From positions 11,640 to 47,548 of the forward strand of contig NZ_FR892794.1 in the NCBI RefSeq assembly GCF_000434895.1: a stretch of 35,909 nucleotides of DNA, read 5' to 3'. Below, piece after piece: positions 16,552-23,966 of the stretch. Numbering within the stretch: position 1 is the stretch's first letter; the number at the start of each line of letters is the position of its first letter. Source of the DNA: Phascolarctobacterium succinatutens CAG:287 (GTDB lineage Bacteria; Bacillota; Negativicutes; Acidaminococcales; Acidaminococcaceae). Made by a program: the position numbers and the translations under genes. Below the pieces are notes generated by a model, which made no database searches, had not been told where the DNA came from, and was given only the letters and a program-made list of their open reading frames with translations.

Positions 16552-17019
16552 TTATGCCTGCGCCTGAGCTTTTTTCCAGGCGATGAAATTCTGAATTCCG
16601 CGCAGCTGTCCCTCATAGCCGGAGCAACGGCACAGGTTGCCTGCCAGAAATTCCTTGATTTCTGCTTCCGTAGGCTCGCTGTTTTCACGCAGCAGCGCGA
16701 TAGCGTTCATAATCATGCCGGGGTTGCAGAAGCCGCACTGCTCCGCGCCCTGGTCTGCAATAAAGGCACCGAACTGCGCTGCCTCCTGCTGCATTCCCTC
16801 CATCGTTACGATGCTGTGGCCTGCGGCACGCGCTGCCAGGATAGCACAGGAAAGCACCGGTTTATCATCCATAAATACAGTGCACAAACCGCAGTTGGTA
16901 GTGTCACAGCCGCGCTTCACGCTGTAGCAGCCTTCCTTGCGCAGAAAATCGAGTAAAACTGTATCAGCCTCCACCATACGTGTCAGCTTTTTGCCATTTA
17001 AGGTTAAGGTTATCTCCAT
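16552..17019 (-). CDS. xdhC: 2Fe-2S iron-sulfur subunit of the xanthine-dehydrogenase-type enzyme
   Basis: 155-residue electron-transfer subunit. Residues Cys38, Cys43, Cys46 and Cys58 form the plant-ferredoxin-type 2Fe-2S site; Cys95, Cys98, Cys130 and Cys132 (QCGFCNPGM and LCRCSGYEG) form the second 2Fe-2S site near the Mo cofactor. The first site reads RGCDTTNCGLC instead of the common EGCGEGECGAC. The gene starts on the last base of the FAD-subunit gene, so the two are translationally coupled. The name follows E. coli usage (XdhC for the FeS subunit) and is not the accessory protein also called XdhC. Confidence 0.93.
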   Translation of the reverse strand: MEITLTLNGKKLTRMVEADTVLLDFLRKEGCYSVKRGCDTTNCGLCTVFMDDKPVLSCAILAARAAGHSIVTMEGMQQEAAQFGAFIADQGAEQCGFCNPGMIMNAIALLRENSEPTEAEIKEFLAGNLCRCSGYEGQLRGIQNFIAWKKAQAQA

Positions 17020-17810
17020 CAGGCCTTACCTCCCAATTCCGTTAAACATCTTGCAGTCAGCACCTTAATCAGGTGTGTACGGTACGCAGCACTGCCACGC
17101 GGATTGGTTTCCGTCGGCAGTAAGCCTGCAGCATATTCCGCAAAGGCCTGCGCCTTCTCGGCAGTCATAGGCAGAGTTGCGAGCTGCTCAGCATCCTTCA
17201 CCAGTGCAGCCTTCGCCGGACGTGCACCCACTGCGGCCTGCACGCCGTCCTGAGTCAGCGCCGCCGCACAGGTCAGCACCGGAAAATCGGTCTTGCTGAT
17301 ACGCACGGATTTATAGCTGTAATGTGCTGCCGTCTTTTTGACGATAACACTCACCAAAATATCTCTGTCATACGGCATATTTACAAAATCTGCCAGCGGC
17401 ACAATACCGCCCTTGTATAATTCCACATAGCTGTCCATAACCAAAAGCAGTGTCAGCACATCCGAAAAGCCGAAGCGACCGAACACACTACCGCCTACGG
17501 TAGCAAGATTGCGAAACTGCACACCTACGATATGGCGCAGCGCCTCCTTATTTGCTCCCTCGCTGTAAGCAGTAAAGCCTGCATGCAGCTCCAGCTGGCG
17601 CAAGCTCACCATCGCACCGATGCGGAATTCTGTTTCTGTTTCCTCTATTGTATCCAGGCCAAGCGCCGACAAATCAATCGCCGTCTGCACATTGCCCTTG
17701 CTCAGGCGCAGCCACAGCAGGCCGCCAAGCACGCGGTTGGGGCGCTTCTGGTTCAGCTGCCACGCCTCCTCCAGCGTTGCTGCCTGTTTATATTCACGAA
17801 TTGTCAACAT
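17019..17810 (-). CDS. xdhB: FAD-binding subunit of the xanthine-dehydrogenase-type enzyme
   Basis: 263-residue flavoprotein of the CO-dehydrogenase medium-chain/XdhB family, passing electrons from the 2Fe-2S centres to the final acceptor. Landmarks are ATLEEAWQLNQKRPNRVLGG at the N-terminus, the FAD-binding HIVGVQFRNLATVGGSVFGRF segment and a C-terminal domain ending near YRTHLIKVLTARCL. I chose the ATG at 17810 because GGGAGG lies 7 bases upstream; five more residues are open before it. It is the first gene of the three-gene operon. Confidence 0.9.
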   Translation of the reverse strand: MLTIREYKQAATLEEAWQLNQKRPNRVLGGLLWLRLSKGNVQTAIDLSALGLDTIEETETEFRIGAMVSLRQLELHAGFTAYSEGANKEALRHIVGVQFRNLATVGGSVFGRFGFSDVLTLLLVMDSYVELYKGGIVPLADFVNMPYDRDILVSVIVKKTAAHYSYKSVRISKTDFPVLTCAAALTQDGVQAAVGARPAKAALVKDAEQLATLPMTAEKAQAFAEYAAGLLPTETNPRGSAAYRTHLIKVLTARCLTELGGKA

Positions 17811-17850
17811 ATACTGCCCTCCCATTCTGTTTGTATTGCATACTTATTCT

Positions 17851-17878
17851 ATTATATTTTACCATATTTTTCCTGTAA
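17851..17878 (-). promoter_or_regulatory. Candidate promoter of the xdhB-xdhC-xdhA operon
   Basis: TTACAG, 16 bases and TATAAT on the minus strand, about 40 bases upstream of the FAD-subunit start. The -35 is weak, which would fit an activated or repressed promoter. Confidence 0.5.
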
Positions 17879-17892
17879 TTGAAAAGATAAAA

Positions 17893-17950
17893 AATGCACA
17901 TAGGCTCATAAGTTATCTAATTGAAAGAAAGTAAAAACGCCTTGTGCATT
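17893..17950. promoter_or_regulatory. Spaced inverted repeat upstream of the xdh promoter
   Basis: AATGCACA(T)AGGC and its complement GCCTTGTGCATT flank about 36 bases just upstream of the candidate xdh promoter. It could be a pair of half-sites for a regulator or the stem of a small structured RNA; no function is proven. Confidence 0.35.
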
Positions 17951-17965
17951 AAAATTAATAATACA

Positions 17966-17977
17966 TAAGACGTCTTA
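17966..17977. promoter_or_regulatory. Perfect 12-bp palindrome, possible operator
   Basis: TAAGACGTCTTA stands in an AT-rich intergenic stretch about 155 bases upstream of the xdh operon start, with a TATAAT-like sequence 15-20 bases further upstream on the minus strand. It has the form of a dimeric regulator site. Confidence 0.35.
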
Positions 17978-18019
17978 CTCAATGCTATATTATATTCACT
18001 TCCAAAAACGTTTATGCTA

Positions 18020-18109
18020 TTATGCTGTCAGCTTGGACGCCAGCTCACGCACCTCTGCGTCCGTAAGCTTGGCGTGGCGCACGGTGAATCCACTCTTCTC
18101 CCTTGACAT
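18020..18109 (-). other. Short open frame downstream of the 44-bp repeat
   Basis: A 29-codon frame (MSREKSGFTVRHAKLTDAEV..., ending at two successive stops) begins inside the 44-bp repeat with AGGAGA directly before the ATG. The residues after the repeat look protein-like but match nothing I recognise, and are not the missing RuvB end. It may be the tail of a displaced gene or chance. Confidence 0.2.
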
Positions 18110-18142
18110 TCTCCTGAATTTCAAGTAAACTTAAAGCATGTT
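18099..18142. repeat. 44-bp exact direct repeat, copy 1 (at the broken ruvB end)
   Basis: All 44 bases recur, in the same orientation, at 28164-28207. The left flank is also similar (CTTCT before both). The right boundary coincides with the point where RuvB similarity stops. No transposase or terminal inverted repeats accompany it. Confidence 0.9.
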
Positions 18143-19047
18143 GGTTCGATTACATCCTCAATCGTTGATGACTCCTCGCTCACGGCTGCGGCAATCGTTT
18201 CGATGCCTACAGGACCGCCGCCGAAGGTTTTGACGATAGTCGTCAAAATTTTGCGGTCGTTACGGTCGAAGCCGTAGCGGTCAACCTCCAGCTTAGCCAA
18301 TGCTTCATCTGCCAGCTGACGGTCGATAACCTCCACGCCCAGCACCTGGGCGAAATCACGCACACGCTTCAGCAGACGGTTCGCAATACGCGGCGTGCCT
18401 CTGCTGCGGCGGGCAATTTCCATAGCGCCTTCCTTGTCGATTTTTACATTCAGGATTTCCGCTGCACGCGTAATAATAAACTGCAGCTCCTCCGGCTTGT
18501 AAAATTCCAGGCAGCACTGCACGCCGAAGCGGTCACGCAAAGGCGCCGCTATCGCTCCCAGACGCGTGGTAGCGCCGATAAGCGTAAAATGCGGCAGGTC
18601 CAGACGCACACTGCGCGCCGCAGGACCTTTGCCGATAATAATATCTAACGCAAAATCCTCCATAGCGGAATAAAGAATTTCCTCTACGGTCTTGGACAAG
18701 CGGTGGATTTCGTCAATAAACAGTACATCATTATCTCCAAGGTTGGTCAGGATTGCTGCCAAATCTCCCTGACGTTCAATCGCCGGTCCGCTGGTAACGC
18801 GGATGTTGACATTAAGCTCATTGGCAATAATGTTGGCCAGCGTAGTTTTGCCCAAGCCCGGAGGTCCGAACAGCAGCACATGGTCCAGCGCTTCGTGGCG
18901 GGCAGCGGCAGCCTTAATGAAAATAGACAGATTATCCTTGACCTGCGTCTGACCTATATATTCATTTAACAGACGCGGACGCAGGCTGTACTGCCAGCCA
19001 TCTGCTTCCTGTTCCGCCCCGGCAATAATTCTATCATCAAATTCCAT
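18121..19047 (-). CDS. ruvB: Holliday junction helicase RuvB, C-terminus truncated
   Basis: AAA+ motor that drives branch migration with RuvA. The 308 residues contain Walker A GPPGLGKTT (61-69), Walker B with DEIH (112-115), the GATTRLGAIAAPLRDRFG sensor/Arg-finger region and the start of the C-terminal winged helix (ESSTIEDVIEP). RuvB normally continues for about 30 residues with a GF-QRTPRGR-type segment; here the frame instead enters the 44-bp repeat after the EP residues, adds TCFKFT and stops. The missing segment belongs to the DNA-binding winged helix, so activity may be impaired. The start has AGGAGG 6 bases upstream. Either a real rearrangement or an assembly join. Confidence 0.9.
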   Translation of the reverse strand: MEFDDRIIAGAEQEADGWQYSLRPRLLNEYIGQTQVKDNLSIFIKAAAARHEALDHVLLFGPPGLGKTTLANIIANELNVNIRVTSGPAIERQGDLAAILTNLGDNDVLFIDEIHRLSKTVEEILYSAMEDFALDIIIGKGPAARSVRLDLPHFTLIGATTRLGAIAAPLRDRFGVQCCLEFYKPEELQFIITRAAEILNVKIDKEGAMEIARRSRGTPRIANRLLKRVRDFAQVLGVEVIDRQLADEALAKLEVDRYGFDRNDRKILTTIVKTFGGGPVGIETIAAAVSEESSTIEDVIEPTCFKFT

Positions 19048-19109
19048 AAGTTCCTCCTAGTAAGCCTTGCACAGACACGAATACCGCCAGACTATTTATC
19101 TGCGGGAAA

Positions 19110-19712
19110 TTACTTCATCATCAGCCTTAAGGCCTGCTTCAATATTTCCTCGCTCGTCTTGCTTTCTGCGCCTTCGATTTTCTTGATTACGGGCATAATC
19201 TCGCTGTTGATGTAGCCCAAGGAAGCAAGTGCTTCGATAGCCTCCGCTACCGCGCCGCTGCCTCCAGCAGCTACTGCCTCGCCGAAGCTGTCGCCGCTTT
19301 CGGCGGCCACGGGGCCTACCTTGTCCTTCAACTCCAGCAGCAGACGCTCCGCCGTCTTTTTGCCGATACCTGGCAGCTTGGTGAGCACCTTGATATCACG
19401 GCTCTGCACCGCCAGATAAAAAGCATCAGGCTTGACTGCGGATAAAATACCCAAGGCCATCTTGGGACCTACGCCGCTGATGGTCAGCAGCAGCTCAAAG
19501 AGGTCATAATATTCCCGGCTCAAAAAGCCGTAAAGAACAATGGCATCCTCGCGCACCGCCGTGTGGATGTGCAGGCGCACTGCTGCACCCTGCGTCAGCT
19601 GAGCAAGCTGTGCTGCCGGCATGAAAACGCGGTAGCCTACGCCGCCTGCAGTTTCGATTATGCAGTTATCTATGCCAAGGCTTTCAACAGAGCCCTTCAA
19701 TGAACCTATCAT
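19110..19712 (-). CDS. ruvA: Holliday junction DNA helicase subunit RuvA
   Basis: Binds four-way junctions and loads RuvB. The 200-residue protein has the N-terminal OB domain (MIGSLKGSVESL, GGVGYRVFMP), two helix-hairpin-helix motifs (LTISGVGPKMALGIL and LTKLPGIGKKTAERLLLELKDK) and the C-terminal domain that contacts RuvB (EAIEALASLGYINSE). It begins directly after the ruvC TAA stop. The order ruvC-ruvA-ruvB is the usual one. Confidence 0.97.
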   Translation of the reverse strand: MIGSLKGSVESLGIDNCIIETAGGVGYRVFMPAAQLAQLTQGAAVRLHIHTAVREDAIVLYGFLSREYYDLFELLLTISGVGPKMALGILSAVKPDAFYLAVQSRDIKVLTKLPGIGKKTAERLLLELKDKVGPVAAESGDSFGEAVAAGGSGAVAEAIEALASLGYINSEIMPVIKKIEGAESKTSEEILKQALRLMMK

Positions 19713-20207
19713 TTATCTGCCCTCCTGCCATCTGCGCGTAGACGCAGTGTTAATGCCGCAGATTGCCGCTGCTAGCGCATCGGCCGTATCATCCGGTTTA
19801 ATTTTTTCGCGGATATTTAGCAGATGCATCACCATATAGATAACCTGCTCCTTCGTTGCACTGCCTGTGCCTACTACCGACAGCTTAATCTGCATCGGCG
19901 TAAATTCCATCACAGGCAGTCCCTTGTTGGCCGCAGCCAAAAGCACAACGCCGCGCGCCTGTCCTACAGGAATCGCAGTAGTAACGTTGCGGTTGAAAAA
20001 CAGCTTTTCGATACTCAGCAGATCCGGCTTGAAGTGGTCAATGATATCCGAAATATCATCATAAATCTTCTTCAGCCTCAGCTCAGGCAGCATGTCCTTA
20101 TCCGTCAGCACCGAGCCGTAAAAAACGGGGCGCAGACGGTTGCCTGTCATATCTACCAAGCCATAACCGCAGATGGCGGTACCGGGGTCAATTCCTAAAA
20201 CCAGCAT
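19713..20207 (-). CDS. ruvC: Holliday junction resolvase RuvC
   Basis: Endonuclease that cuts Holliday junctions. The 164 residues start with MLVLGIDPGTAICGYGLVD, whose Asp7 is the first catalytic acid; SIEKLFF holds the second, and the DDTADALAAAICG segment near the C-terminus holds the remaining acidic residues. I chose the ATG at 20207 because GAGAGG lies 6 bases upstream and the family starts there; the longer frame reads through a terminator hairpin. It leads ruvCAB, downstream of yebC as in many bacteria. Confidence 0.97.
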   Translation of the reverse strand: MLVLGIDPGTAICGYGLVDMTGNRLRPVFYGSVLTDKDMLPELRLKKIYDDISDIIDHFKPDLLSIEKLFFNRNVTTAIPVGQARGVVLLAAANKGLPVMEFTPMQIKLSVVGTGSATKEQVIYMVMHLLNIREKIKPDDTADALAAAICGINTASTRRWQEGR

Positions 20208-20213
20208 AAAAAA

Positions 20214-20254
20214 CCTCTCAAAAAACAGAAAGCAGACATCAACTGCCTGCTTTC
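20214..20254 (-). terminator. Terminator-like hairpin between yebC and ruvC
   Basis: On the minus strand GAAAGCAG pairs with CTGCTTTC around 11 bases, followed by TGTTTTTT and then the ruvC ribosome binding site. It can end yebC transcripts or act as a partial barrier that sets ruvCAB expression; I see no separate ruvC promoter in the short gap. Confidence 0.6.
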
Positions 20255-20305
20255 CTTTCTGCAACTATGCTTCGCGCACATTGCAGTTACTTCGTAATAA
20301 TAATA

Positions 20306-21046
20306 TTATTCCTCGTCGTCTTCCGGCAAGTCAGCGTTGGTGTAAACGTCTTGTACATCATCGCAATCATCCAATGCGTCCAGCATCTTCTGAACCTTTT
20401 CGGCATCCTCACCGGACAGCTCAGCCATAGTATCGGGAACCATGGTGATTTCGGACATTGCAACTTCAATATTGTTATCAGCCAAAGCTTTTTCTACATC
20501 GTCATAAGCAGCCGGATCGGTGATAATTTCGAAGCCGTCTTCGCTGCTCTTGATATCCTCAGCACCTGCATCCAGAGCGATCATCATCAGATCATCCTCA
20601 CTCACACCGGTTTCGGCGCTAACTGCGAAGATACCTTTTTGTTGGAACATGTAGCTTACGCAGCCGCTGGCACCCAGGTTGCCGCCGTGCTTAGAGAATA
20701 CGTGACGTACATCAGCAGCGGTACGGTTACGGTTATCGGTCAGGCAGCTGACCATCATAGCAACGCCTGCAGGACCGTAGCCTTCATAGGTAATCTCTTC
20801 GAAGCTTTGGCCTTCCAGAGCACCTGCACCCTTTTGGATTGCACGTTGAATGTTGTCTTTCGGGATATTGTTAGCCTTAGCCTTGGACAGAGCCAGCTTC
20901 AGCTTCATGTTACCGGTAGGATCTGCACCGCCCATACGAACGGCAATAGTGATTTCACGGCTGATTTTAGTAGTGATTTTGCCGCGCAGAGCGTCAGCCT
21001 TGCCTTTTTTATGTTTAATGTTCGCCCATTTAGAATGTCCTGACAT
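20306..21046 (-). CDS. yebC: YebC/PmpR family transcriptional/translational regulator
   Basis: 246-residue cytoplasmic protein beginning MSGHSKWANIKHKKGKADA, the family hallmark, with GRTAADVRHVFSKHGGNLGASGCVSYMFQQKG in the middle and an acidic C-terminus. YebC-type proteins act as DNA-binding regulators in some species, and others assist translation of polyproline stretches. ATG at 21046 follows GGAGG by 8 bases; five upstream codons are open but not family-like. It precedes ruvC as often found. Confidence 0.96.
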   Translation of the reverse strand: MSGHSKWANIKHKKGKADALRGKITTKISREITIAVRMGGADPTGNMKLKLALSKAKANNIPKDNIQRAIQKGAGALEGQSFEEITYEGYGPAGVAMMVSCLTDNRNRTAADVRHVFSKHGGNLGASGCVSYMFQQKGIFAVSAETGVSEDDLMMIALDAGAEDIKSSEDGFEIITDPAAYDDVEKALADNNIEVAMSEITMVPDTMAELSGEDAEKVQKMLDALDDCDDVQDVYTNADLPEDDEE

Positions 21047-21101
21047 TGTAAATTCCTCCAAACTTTCTCTTTGCCATATTTATTTAAGCATTTACCATAA
21101 T

Positions 21102-21130
21102 ATTTTACCACGCCGGCTGTGTTTTTTCAA
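21102..21130 (-). promoter_or_regulatory. Promoter of yebC
   Basis: TTGAAA, 17 bases and TAAAAT on the minus strand, about 55 bases before the yebC start. GCCGGC occurs on both sides of the -35 and could form a stem. Confidence 0.6.
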
Positions 21131-21152
21131 CCGCAATCGCCGGCAGATAGCT

Positions 21153-21656
21153 TTATTTTGCAAAAACATCCTTAATACTGTCATAATGCAAAAAGATTCC
21201 CTGTTGCGCCAGCTCCTGAATCTCCTCCAAGGTCGCCAGCTTGTATTCCAGTGCCTCATTAGAGCGGATTTTTACCTGCTCCGGTGCAAAGGGCAGCGTA
21301 AAAAGATAGCAGTCAACAAAATAATTATCGCCCTCGCCCGGATTTTCGCGGTGATAGGTCAGCGCCGGTCCGCCTGCGCAGGCTGAAACATCAAGACCGG
21401 TTTCCTCCCACACCTCGCGGTTCACAGCCTCGCGTGAGCTTTCGCCCGCCTGCACCGCACCGCCGGGAACCTCCCACCAGCCGGCAGCCCAAGCCTTCGT
21501 CAGTACGCGTCTGGTAATCAGAAAGCGTCCGTCGGTGTTGCGCACAACGCCAAGCACCGTCAGATGATATTCGCCGTCCTGCAGTATCCAGTCATTTTTC
21601 TTCATCGTCCGTCCGGTAAGACGGCGTTCACTGTCATAAATATCCCATTGCTCCAT
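21153..21656 (-). CDS. Nudix hydrolase
   Basis: 167-residue protein with a complete Nudix box: GGAVQAGESSREAVNREVW followed by EETGLDV, giving the Gx5Ex7REUxEExGU pattern. The N-terminal DIYDSERRLTGRTMKK and WAAGWWEVPGG segments resemble the isopentenyl-diphosphate isomerase-like/YfcD branch of Nudix proteins. It probably hydrolyses a nucleoside-diphosphate-linked substrate in the cytoplasm; which one cannot be read. GGGGG precedes the ATG. It follows a small membrane-protein gene by 15 bases and lies in the same direction as rmuC. Confidence 0.92.
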   Translation of the reverse strand: MEQWDIYDSERRLTGRTMKKNDWILQDGEYHLTVLGVVRNTDGRFLITRRVLTKAWAAGWWEVPGGAVQAGESSREAVNREVWEETGLDVSACAGGPALTYHRENPGEGDNYFVDCYLFTLPFAPEQVKIRSNEALEYKLATLEEIQELAQQGIFLHYDSIKDVFAK

Positions 21657-21671
21657 GATAAATTCCCCCTC

Positions 21672-21887
21672 TTAAAGCAAGCGCGGCAAATATTTGAAAA
21701 TCAGCCAAAAGCCACAGGTCATAGCGAAGGCAATGCTGCCGCTGTCGTAATCTATATAACCGAGATACAGGCTGTTTAAGCCCGTAACAAAAATCATATT
21801 CAGCCACATAAAGCCGTAGGCCCATAATAATATCTGTACCCACAGCGGCGGCTTTTTATAGGGATGAGGCTCATTATTCTTTGTCAT
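21672..21887 (-). CDS. Small two-helix membrane protein, unknown function
   Basis: 71-residue protein with a hydrophilic, proline-containing N-terminus (MTKNNEPHPYKKPP) and two probable membrane helices (WVQILLWAYGFMWLNMIFV and GSIAFAMTCGFWLIFKYL). I do not recognise a family. The ATG at 21887 has an AGGAAG-type sequence upstream and overlaps the end of rmuC by 14 bases, which together with codon use supports a real, co-translated gene. Confidence 0.7.
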   Translation of the reverse strand: MTKNNEPHPYKKPPLWVQILLWAYGFMWLNMIFVTGLNSLYLGYIDYDSGSIAFAMTCGFWLIFKYLPRLL

Positions 21888-23010
21888 GCTTATCTTCCTC
21901 ATCTAACAGCTGCACAGCCTCCAGCTGCTTCTGTAAGCGTGCTGTATAGCGCTTGGTGGTATGCAGGGCGTTTTGCCCCTCCTCCAGCTTTTTGGCTGTT
22001 TTATCAAGAGCTGTTTCCAAGCCGGCAAGCTCCTGCTTAACCTTGTTCAGCAGCTGCCAGACCTCGGTAGTACGCTGCTGCACCGCCAACGTGCGGAAGC
22101 CCAGCTGCAGGCTGTTCACCAGCGCCGCCAGCGTTGTCGGCCCCGCTACGCACACTCTGAACTTCAGCTGCAGCTCCTCGGCCAGTCCCGGCAAGGCCAG
22201 CGCCTCCGCAAACAGGCCCTCACTCGGCAGATACATTACGGCAAAATCCGTCGAATACGGCGGGCAGATATATTTTTCGCAGATATCCTTCGCTTCGCTC
22301 TTCAAGCGTCGCTCCAGCTGCTTCGCCGCTGCATCCGCCGCCTGCGTATCACCGGCCTCACGCGCCTGCTGCAGGCGTTGGTAATCCTCCAGCGGAAACT
22401 TGGCGTCAATCGGCAGCAGCACCTCCTGCTCCCGCTGCCCCGGCAAACGCAAGGCATATTCCACACGCAGGCCGCTGTGCGGACGCACCTCAGCATTTTC
22501 TACATATCTTGCACGGTCAAGAATATCCTTGAGGATATTGCCAAGCTGCATTTCGCCCCAAGTGCCGCGCACCTTGACGTTCGAAAGAACGCGCCGCAGC
22601 TCATCCACGCCGCAGGAAAGGCTCTGCATCTGACCCAAGGACTGGTGCACCTCGCCCAAGCACTTGTTGACCTGCGCAAACTTCTGCTCCAGCGATTGAT
22701 TAAGGCGCTCGTCCACAGTCATGCGGATGCGCTCCAGGTTCTGGTCCGTCATATCCGACAGACGCGCCACACGCTTATCAATCTGTTCGCTCAGCCTGTC
22801 GCTCGCCGCCTGGTTTTCCAAGCGTGCCGCCCGCGCCAGCGTGCTCTGCTCGCCACGCAGGTCGTACATGCTTTCCGCAAGCCTGCGCTCCAAAAGCTCC
22901 AGCCGCTGTGCCGTCATATCCGCCTTCGGACGTCCCTGTATCAATAATATTATCACACCTGCCAGCAGCAGGGCTATGACAATCATCAAAGCTATAGCCA
23001 ATGTACTCAT
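21874..23010 (-). CDS. rmuC: DNA recombination protein RmuC
   Basis: RmuC-family protein (putative nuclease limiting inversions at short repeats in E. coli). The 378 residues have an N-terminal membrane helix (about 4-24), a coiled-coil stretch (about 30-130), then the RmuC core: VRGTWGEMQLGNILKDIL, LPIDAKFPLEDYQRLQ, AKDICEKYICPPYSTDFAVMY and LPSEGLFAEAL. The ATG has only a distant GGAGGT (about 13-15 bases), so the exact start is slightly uncertain. First gene of an rmuC-small protein-Nudix unit. Confidence 0.94.
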   Translation of the reverse strand: MSTLAIALMIVIALLLAGVIILLIQGRPKADMTAQRLELLERRLAESMYDLRGEQSTLARAARLENQAASDRLSEQIDKRVARLSDMTDQNLERIRMTVDERLNQSLEQKFAQVNKCLGEVHQSLGQMQSLSCGVDELRRVLSNVKVRGTWGEMQLGNILKDILDRARYVENAEVRPHSGLRVEYALRLPGQREQEVLLPIDAKFPLEDYQRLQQAREAGDTQAADAAAKQLERRLKSEAKDICEKYICPPYSTDFAVMYLPSEGLFAEALALPGLAEELQLKFRVCVAGPTTLAALVNSLQLGFRTLAVQQRTTEVWQLLNKVKQELAGLETALDKTAKKLEEGQNALHTTKRYTARLQKQLEAVQLLDEEDKHDKE

Positions 23011-23040
23011 TTCTTCTTTGCTGACCTCCGTTATTTTTTT

Positions 23041-23069
23041 ATTATAGCAGAAATGCAGTACATAGCCAA
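23041..23069 (-). promoter_or_regulatory. Promoter of rmuC
   Basis: TTGGCT, 17 bases and TATAAT with an upstream TGC (extended -10) on the minus strand. The expected start lies about 25 bases before the rmuC ATG. Confidence 0.65.
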
Positions 23070-23102
23070 CACATTAACGAACAAAATTTTTATATTTAAC
23101 AA

Positions 23103-23119
23103 GATATTTTCATAATATC
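23103..23119. promoter_or_regulatory. Inverted repeat in the rmuC/tetR intergenic region
   Basis: GATATT and AATATC with a 5-base spacer lie upstream of the tetR promoter. It is a possible operator, but the region is AT-rich, so chance is not excluded. Confidence 0.3.
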
Positions 23120-23139
23120 ACTTTTTTAACAAAATCAGC

Positions 23140-23167
23140 TTACATCTGCGCCCAAATCGTGTATAAT
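23140..23167 (+). promoter_or_regulatory. Candidate promoter of the tetR gene
   Basis: TTACAT, 16 bases and a perfect TATAAT about 40 bases before the TetR start. The -35 is weak. Confidence 0.5.
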
Positions 23168-23207
23168 ATATTCATACATTATTTATTCCAAAGAGGTATT
23201 ACATTAT

Positions 23208-23816
23208 ATGATAGATGAAAGTCCTAATCTCAACTCTGCTGATAAAATCCTCGAGGCCGCAACCAAGCTGTTTGCCATGGACAGCTTTGCTGCCGTATCT
23301 ATTAAGCAGATTTCTGTTGCCAGCGGCGTCAACAGCGCGTTGATTTCCTATTATTTCGGCGGCAAAAAGAATTTATATCAGGAGGTTTTATATACCGAGG
23401 CCGAAAAGTTTCTGAAGCTGCAGGACAAAATCCGTCAGCAGTCAGGTTCACCGCTTACCAAGCTGCGTACCTATGTAGACGGCATTGCCGAAATGCAGCA
23501 GCAGAACCCCTATAACATTCACCTGATTTACCGCGAGCTGCTGACTCCGCAGCCCATGTTTGAAAATTATGTGCGCAGCAAGCTGTACCGCATCCATCAG
23601 TTCATGACCGAGCTAGTTGAGGAAGCGATTGCCTGCGGCGAAATCGTTGCGGATATCAAAGCAACCCACGTTGCCTTCACTCTGGAAGGTATTATCATGT
23701 TCTTCTTTTTGATGCACAGCCATATCTGCGAGCTGGGCAATTTCCAAAACGGCGCTGAGCTTGATTACCTGCTGCAGGCACTCAACACCTACCTTGCATC
23801 ACTTAGTAAAAAATAA
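23208..23816 (+). CDS. TetR/AcrR family transcriptional regulator
   Basis: 202-residue regulator with a TetR N-terminal helix-turn-helix (SADKILEAATKLFAMDSFAAVSIKQISVASGVNSALISYYFGGKKNLY, about 10-58) and a helical ligand-binding C-terminal domain resembling the CerR/YbiH-type domain. It lies just upstream of and in the same direction as an RND adaptor-pump pair, so it is probably the local repressor of that pump. It ends in a strong terminator, so the pump has its own promoter. GAGG precedes the ATG by 11 bases, rather far. Confidence 0.92.
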   Translation: MIDESPNLNSADKILEAATKLFAMDSFAAVSIKQISVASGVNSALISYYFGGKKNLYQEVLYTEAEKFLKLQDKIRQQSGSPLTKLRTYVDGIAEMQQQNPYNIHLIYRELLTPQPMFENYVRSKLYRIHQFMTELVEEAIACGEIVADIKATHVAFTLEGIIMFFFLMHSHICELGNFQNGAELDYLLQALNTYLASLSKK

Positions 23817-23827
23817 ATATATTCCTT

Positions 23828-23861
23828 AAATAAAGCTGCTTCAAAGCAGCTTTATTTTTGT
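23828..23861 (+). terminator. Terminator of the tetR gene
   Basis: AAATAAAGCTGCTT pairs with AAGCAGCTTTATTT, ending in a T-run, 12 bases after the tetR stop. Confidence 0.88.
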
Positions 23862-23876
23862 TTACAACTTTGTTGC

Positions 23877-23922
23877 TTGACGCTATCTTCTTTAGAACCT
23901 ATAATTTAATTGAACGATTAAA
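23877..23922 (+). promoter_or_regulatory. Promoter and possible TetR operator of the RND operon
   Basis: TTGACG, 17 bases and TATAAT (23877-23905) form a near-consensus promoter. TTTAAT and ATTAAA, 6 bases apart (23905-23922), overlap the expected start site and could be the repressor site. The promoter is well supported; the operator is a guess. Confidence 0.75.
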
Positions 23923-23966
23923 AATTTTACAACAATAAAATTATTCTGCAAGGGAGCTGTTAAATC

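Noticed and set aside
15649..16956. 435-codon plus-strand frame opposite the Mo subunit
   Set aside because: Antisense shadow of xdhA/xdhC, whose motifs are all intact; no ribosome binding site or known domain.
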